Source of the DNA: an uncultured Pseudomonadota bacterium
Lineage (GTDB): Bacteria > Pseudomonadota > Gammaproteobacteria > Methylococcales > Methylomonadaceae
Reading direction: 5' to 3'
NCBI GenBank assembly: GCA_903931355.1
Contig: CAIZCB010000081.1
Coordinates: 1 to 7,108 of the forward strand
DNA length: 7,108 bases
The position numbers and the translations under genes were made by a program. Shown one piece after another: positions 5,895 to 7,108 of this stretch. Within the stretch, counting starts at the first letter, position 1, and each line of letters opens with the position of its first letter. The notes under the pieces were generated by a model, which worked only from the letters and a program-made list of their open reading frames with translations, searched no databases and was not told the origin of the DNA.

Positions 5895-7108
5895 ATGAAT
5901 CTTACCGAGTTAAAACTAAAACAAGCCACAGAAATTATTGCCATTGCCGAGTCATTAGGCCTTGAAAACATCGACAGAGCGCGAAAACAAGAATTGATTT
6001 TCATGATTCTTAAGAAGCAGGCAAAAAGCGGTGAAGATATTTTTGGTGATGGGGTTTTAGAAATACTACAAGATGGTTTTGGATTTTTACGCACCCCCGG
6101 CGCATCTTACTTAGCCGGCCCCGATGATATTTACGTTTCACCCAGTCAAATCAGACGCTTCGGTTTACGCACTGGCGACACCGTTAGTGGCAAAATCAGA
6201 CCCCCAAAAGAAGGCGAGCGTTATTTCGCTATGCTCAAAGTTGAAAGCATCAATTTTGAAGCACCAGAAAATACCAAAAACAAAATTTCATTTTCAAACC
6301 TCACCCCGTTATTCGCCAACAAACGATTCCGTTTAGAACAAGGCAATGGCACCAGTGAAGATTTGACAGCGCGTATCATTGATTTAATTGCCCCTATCGG
6401 TAAAGGCCAACGTGGCTTGATCGTATCGCCACCGAAAGCAGGTAAAACCATGATTATGCAAAGCATCGCCCATGCGATTGCTGAGAACAATCCAGAATGT
6501 TACTTAATCGTCTTGTTGATTGACGAACGTCCAGAAGAAGTAACCGAAATGGAGCGCTGCGTTCGTGGCGAAGTGGTTTCTAGCACCTTTGATGAACCCG
6601 CCAGCCGCCATGTGCAAGTGGCTGAAATGGTTATCGAAAAAGCCCGTCGCTTGGTTGAACATAAACACGATGTAGTTATCTTGTTAGATTCAATTACCCG
6701 TCTGGCTAGAGCCTACAACATGACAGTGCCATCTTCGGGCAAATTGTTGTCTGGTGGTGTGGACGCCAACGCTTTAGAAAAACCTAAACGCTTTTTTGGT
6801 GCGGCTAGAAACATCGAAGAAGGCGGCAGCTTGACCATTATCGCCACCGCTTTGGTTGAAACCGGTTCCAGAATGGACGAAGTGATCTTTGAAGAATTTA
6901 AAGGCACCGGCAACATGGAGGTGAATCTGGACCGCGCGCTGGTAGACCGCCGCATTTTCCCGTCCATCAACATCGAACACTCCGGCACGCGCAAAGAGGA
7001 ACTGCTCTACCACCCGGACGAACTGGACCGGATCGTCCTGCTGCGCCGCGCGCTCACCGGCGTCCCGCCCGTCGAGGCGATGGAACTGCTTTTGGGCAAA
7101 CTCAAGAA
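5895..7108 (+). CDS. rho: Transcription termination factor Rho (3' truncated; C-terminal part of foreign character)
   Basis: Rho is a hexameric RNA-dependent ATPase that terminates transcription. The frame has no stop before the right edge and gives 404 codons; E. coli Rho has 419, so only about 15 are missing. The start MNLTELK equals that of E. coli and needs no Shine-Dalgarno argument (none is visible). The N-terminal RNA-binding domain includes [23 protein letters not shown] (split here as KSGEDIFG at 44-51 and DGFGFLR at 60-66) and [13 protein letters not shown]. Numbering matches E. coli throughout: Walker A PPKAGKT 179-185, catalytic glutamate in LIDERPEEV (E211), Walker B LLDS (D265), Q-loop [14 protein letters not shown] (281-294), R-loop ETGSR (322-326, with R for the E. 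coli K326), R353 and arginine finger R366. Up to GTGNM (337-341) the protein is gammaproteobacterial. From residue 343 on it reads [20 protein letters not shown], then [15 protein letters not shown], like PVC-group Rho, with a jump in G+C. The predicted chain is in frame and keeps the catalytic arginines. Confidence 0.95.
   Translation, partial: MNLTELKLKQATEIIAIAESLGLENIDRARKQELIFMILKKQAKSGEDIFGDGVLEILQDGFGFLRTPGASYLAGPDDIYVSPSQIRRFGLRTGDTVSGKIRPPKEGERYFAMLKVESINFEAPENTKNKISFSNLTPLFANKRFRLEQGNGTSEDLTARIIDLIAPIGKGQRGLIVSPPKAGKTMIMQSIAHAIAENNPECYLIVLLIDERPEEVTEMERCVRGEVVSSTFDEPASRHVQVAEMVIEKARRLVEHKHDVVILLDSITRLARAYNMTVPSSGKLLSGGVDANALEKPKRFFGAARNIEEGGSLTIIATALVETGSRMDEVIFEEFKGTGNMEVNLDRALVDRRIFPSINIEHSGTRKEELLYHPDELDRIVLLRRALTGVPPVEAMELLLGKLK
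6918..7108 (+). other. High-G+C, PVC-like 3' segment of rho (chimeric junction near 6900-6925)
   Basis: From about 6918 to the end, composition and protein relationship both change. Hand counts give about 67% G+C for 6931-7080 against 47% for 6721-6900, and 53 of 63 codons ending in G/C against 32 of the 63 codons just before. The peptide contains [24 protein letters not shown] and [15 protein letters not shown]. These resemble chlamydial and verrucomicrobial Rho, not the gammaproteobacterial AEKR(V/I)(F/Y)PA and LHPM....AMEFL versions. The join falls in FKGTGNME, one of the most conserved parts of the gene. Misassembly at the contig end is the likeliest cause. Confidence 0.75.

Overview
The window comes from a gammaproteobacterium. 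It holds the rhlB / trxA / rho neighbourhood found in E. coli and many relatives: a DEAD-box RNA helicase gene divergent from thioredoxin, with the transcription terminator Rho immediately downstream. The thioredoxin and RhlB start regions and the first ~340 residues of Rho read like gammaproteobacterial orthologues, and Rho is colinear with E. coli numbering. Base composition is moderate (about 47% G+C where counted by hand) with many A/T-ending codons. A methanotroph-like (Methylococcales) source would fit, but the sequence alone does not prove it.

Layout, left to right. (1) 2-1630 (+): the C-terminal half of a CzcA/CusA-type heavy-metal RND efflux pump, cut by the left edge. (2) 1657-3288 (+): a BatD-family protein with signal peptide, periplasmic part and one membrane anchor, 26 bp behind the pump gene. 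(3) 3346-4002 (+): a HAD-superfamily nucleotidase of the YrfG (GMP/IMP nucleotidase) type. (4) 3950-5287 (-): RhlB, overlapping the yrfG 3' end by 53 bp tail-to-tail. (5) 5288-5388: a divergent promoter region with a near-consensus sigma70 promoter for trxA. (6) 5389-5715 (+): thioredoxin with a GTG start. (7) 5716-5894: the trxA-rho spacer, with a 20-bp RNA hairpin, a probable rho promoter overlapping its 3' arm, and a C-rich, G-poor leader suited to Rho autoregulation. (8) 5895-7108 (+): rho, running off the right edge about 15 codons short of the usual length.

The genes are mostly housekeeping: RNA decay and unwinding (RhlB), thiol redox (TrxA), transcription termination (Rho) and nucleotide turnover (YrfG). 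A metal pump and an envelope protein sit on the left. There is no mobile element, CRISPR array, tRNA or rRNA, and no gene-free stretch over 300 bp.

The most notable signal is inside rho. At about 6900-6925 the gene switches abruptly from gammaproteobacterial sequence at ~47% G+C to ~67% G+C sequence. The protein encoded there resembles Rho of the Planctomycetes-Verrucomicrobia-Chlamydiae group. The switch falls in the highly conserved FKGTGNME segment and keeps the reading frame. A chimeric metagenomic contig is the simplest explanation; a true recombinant rho is the exciting alternative. I did not find a convincing new multi-gene system.
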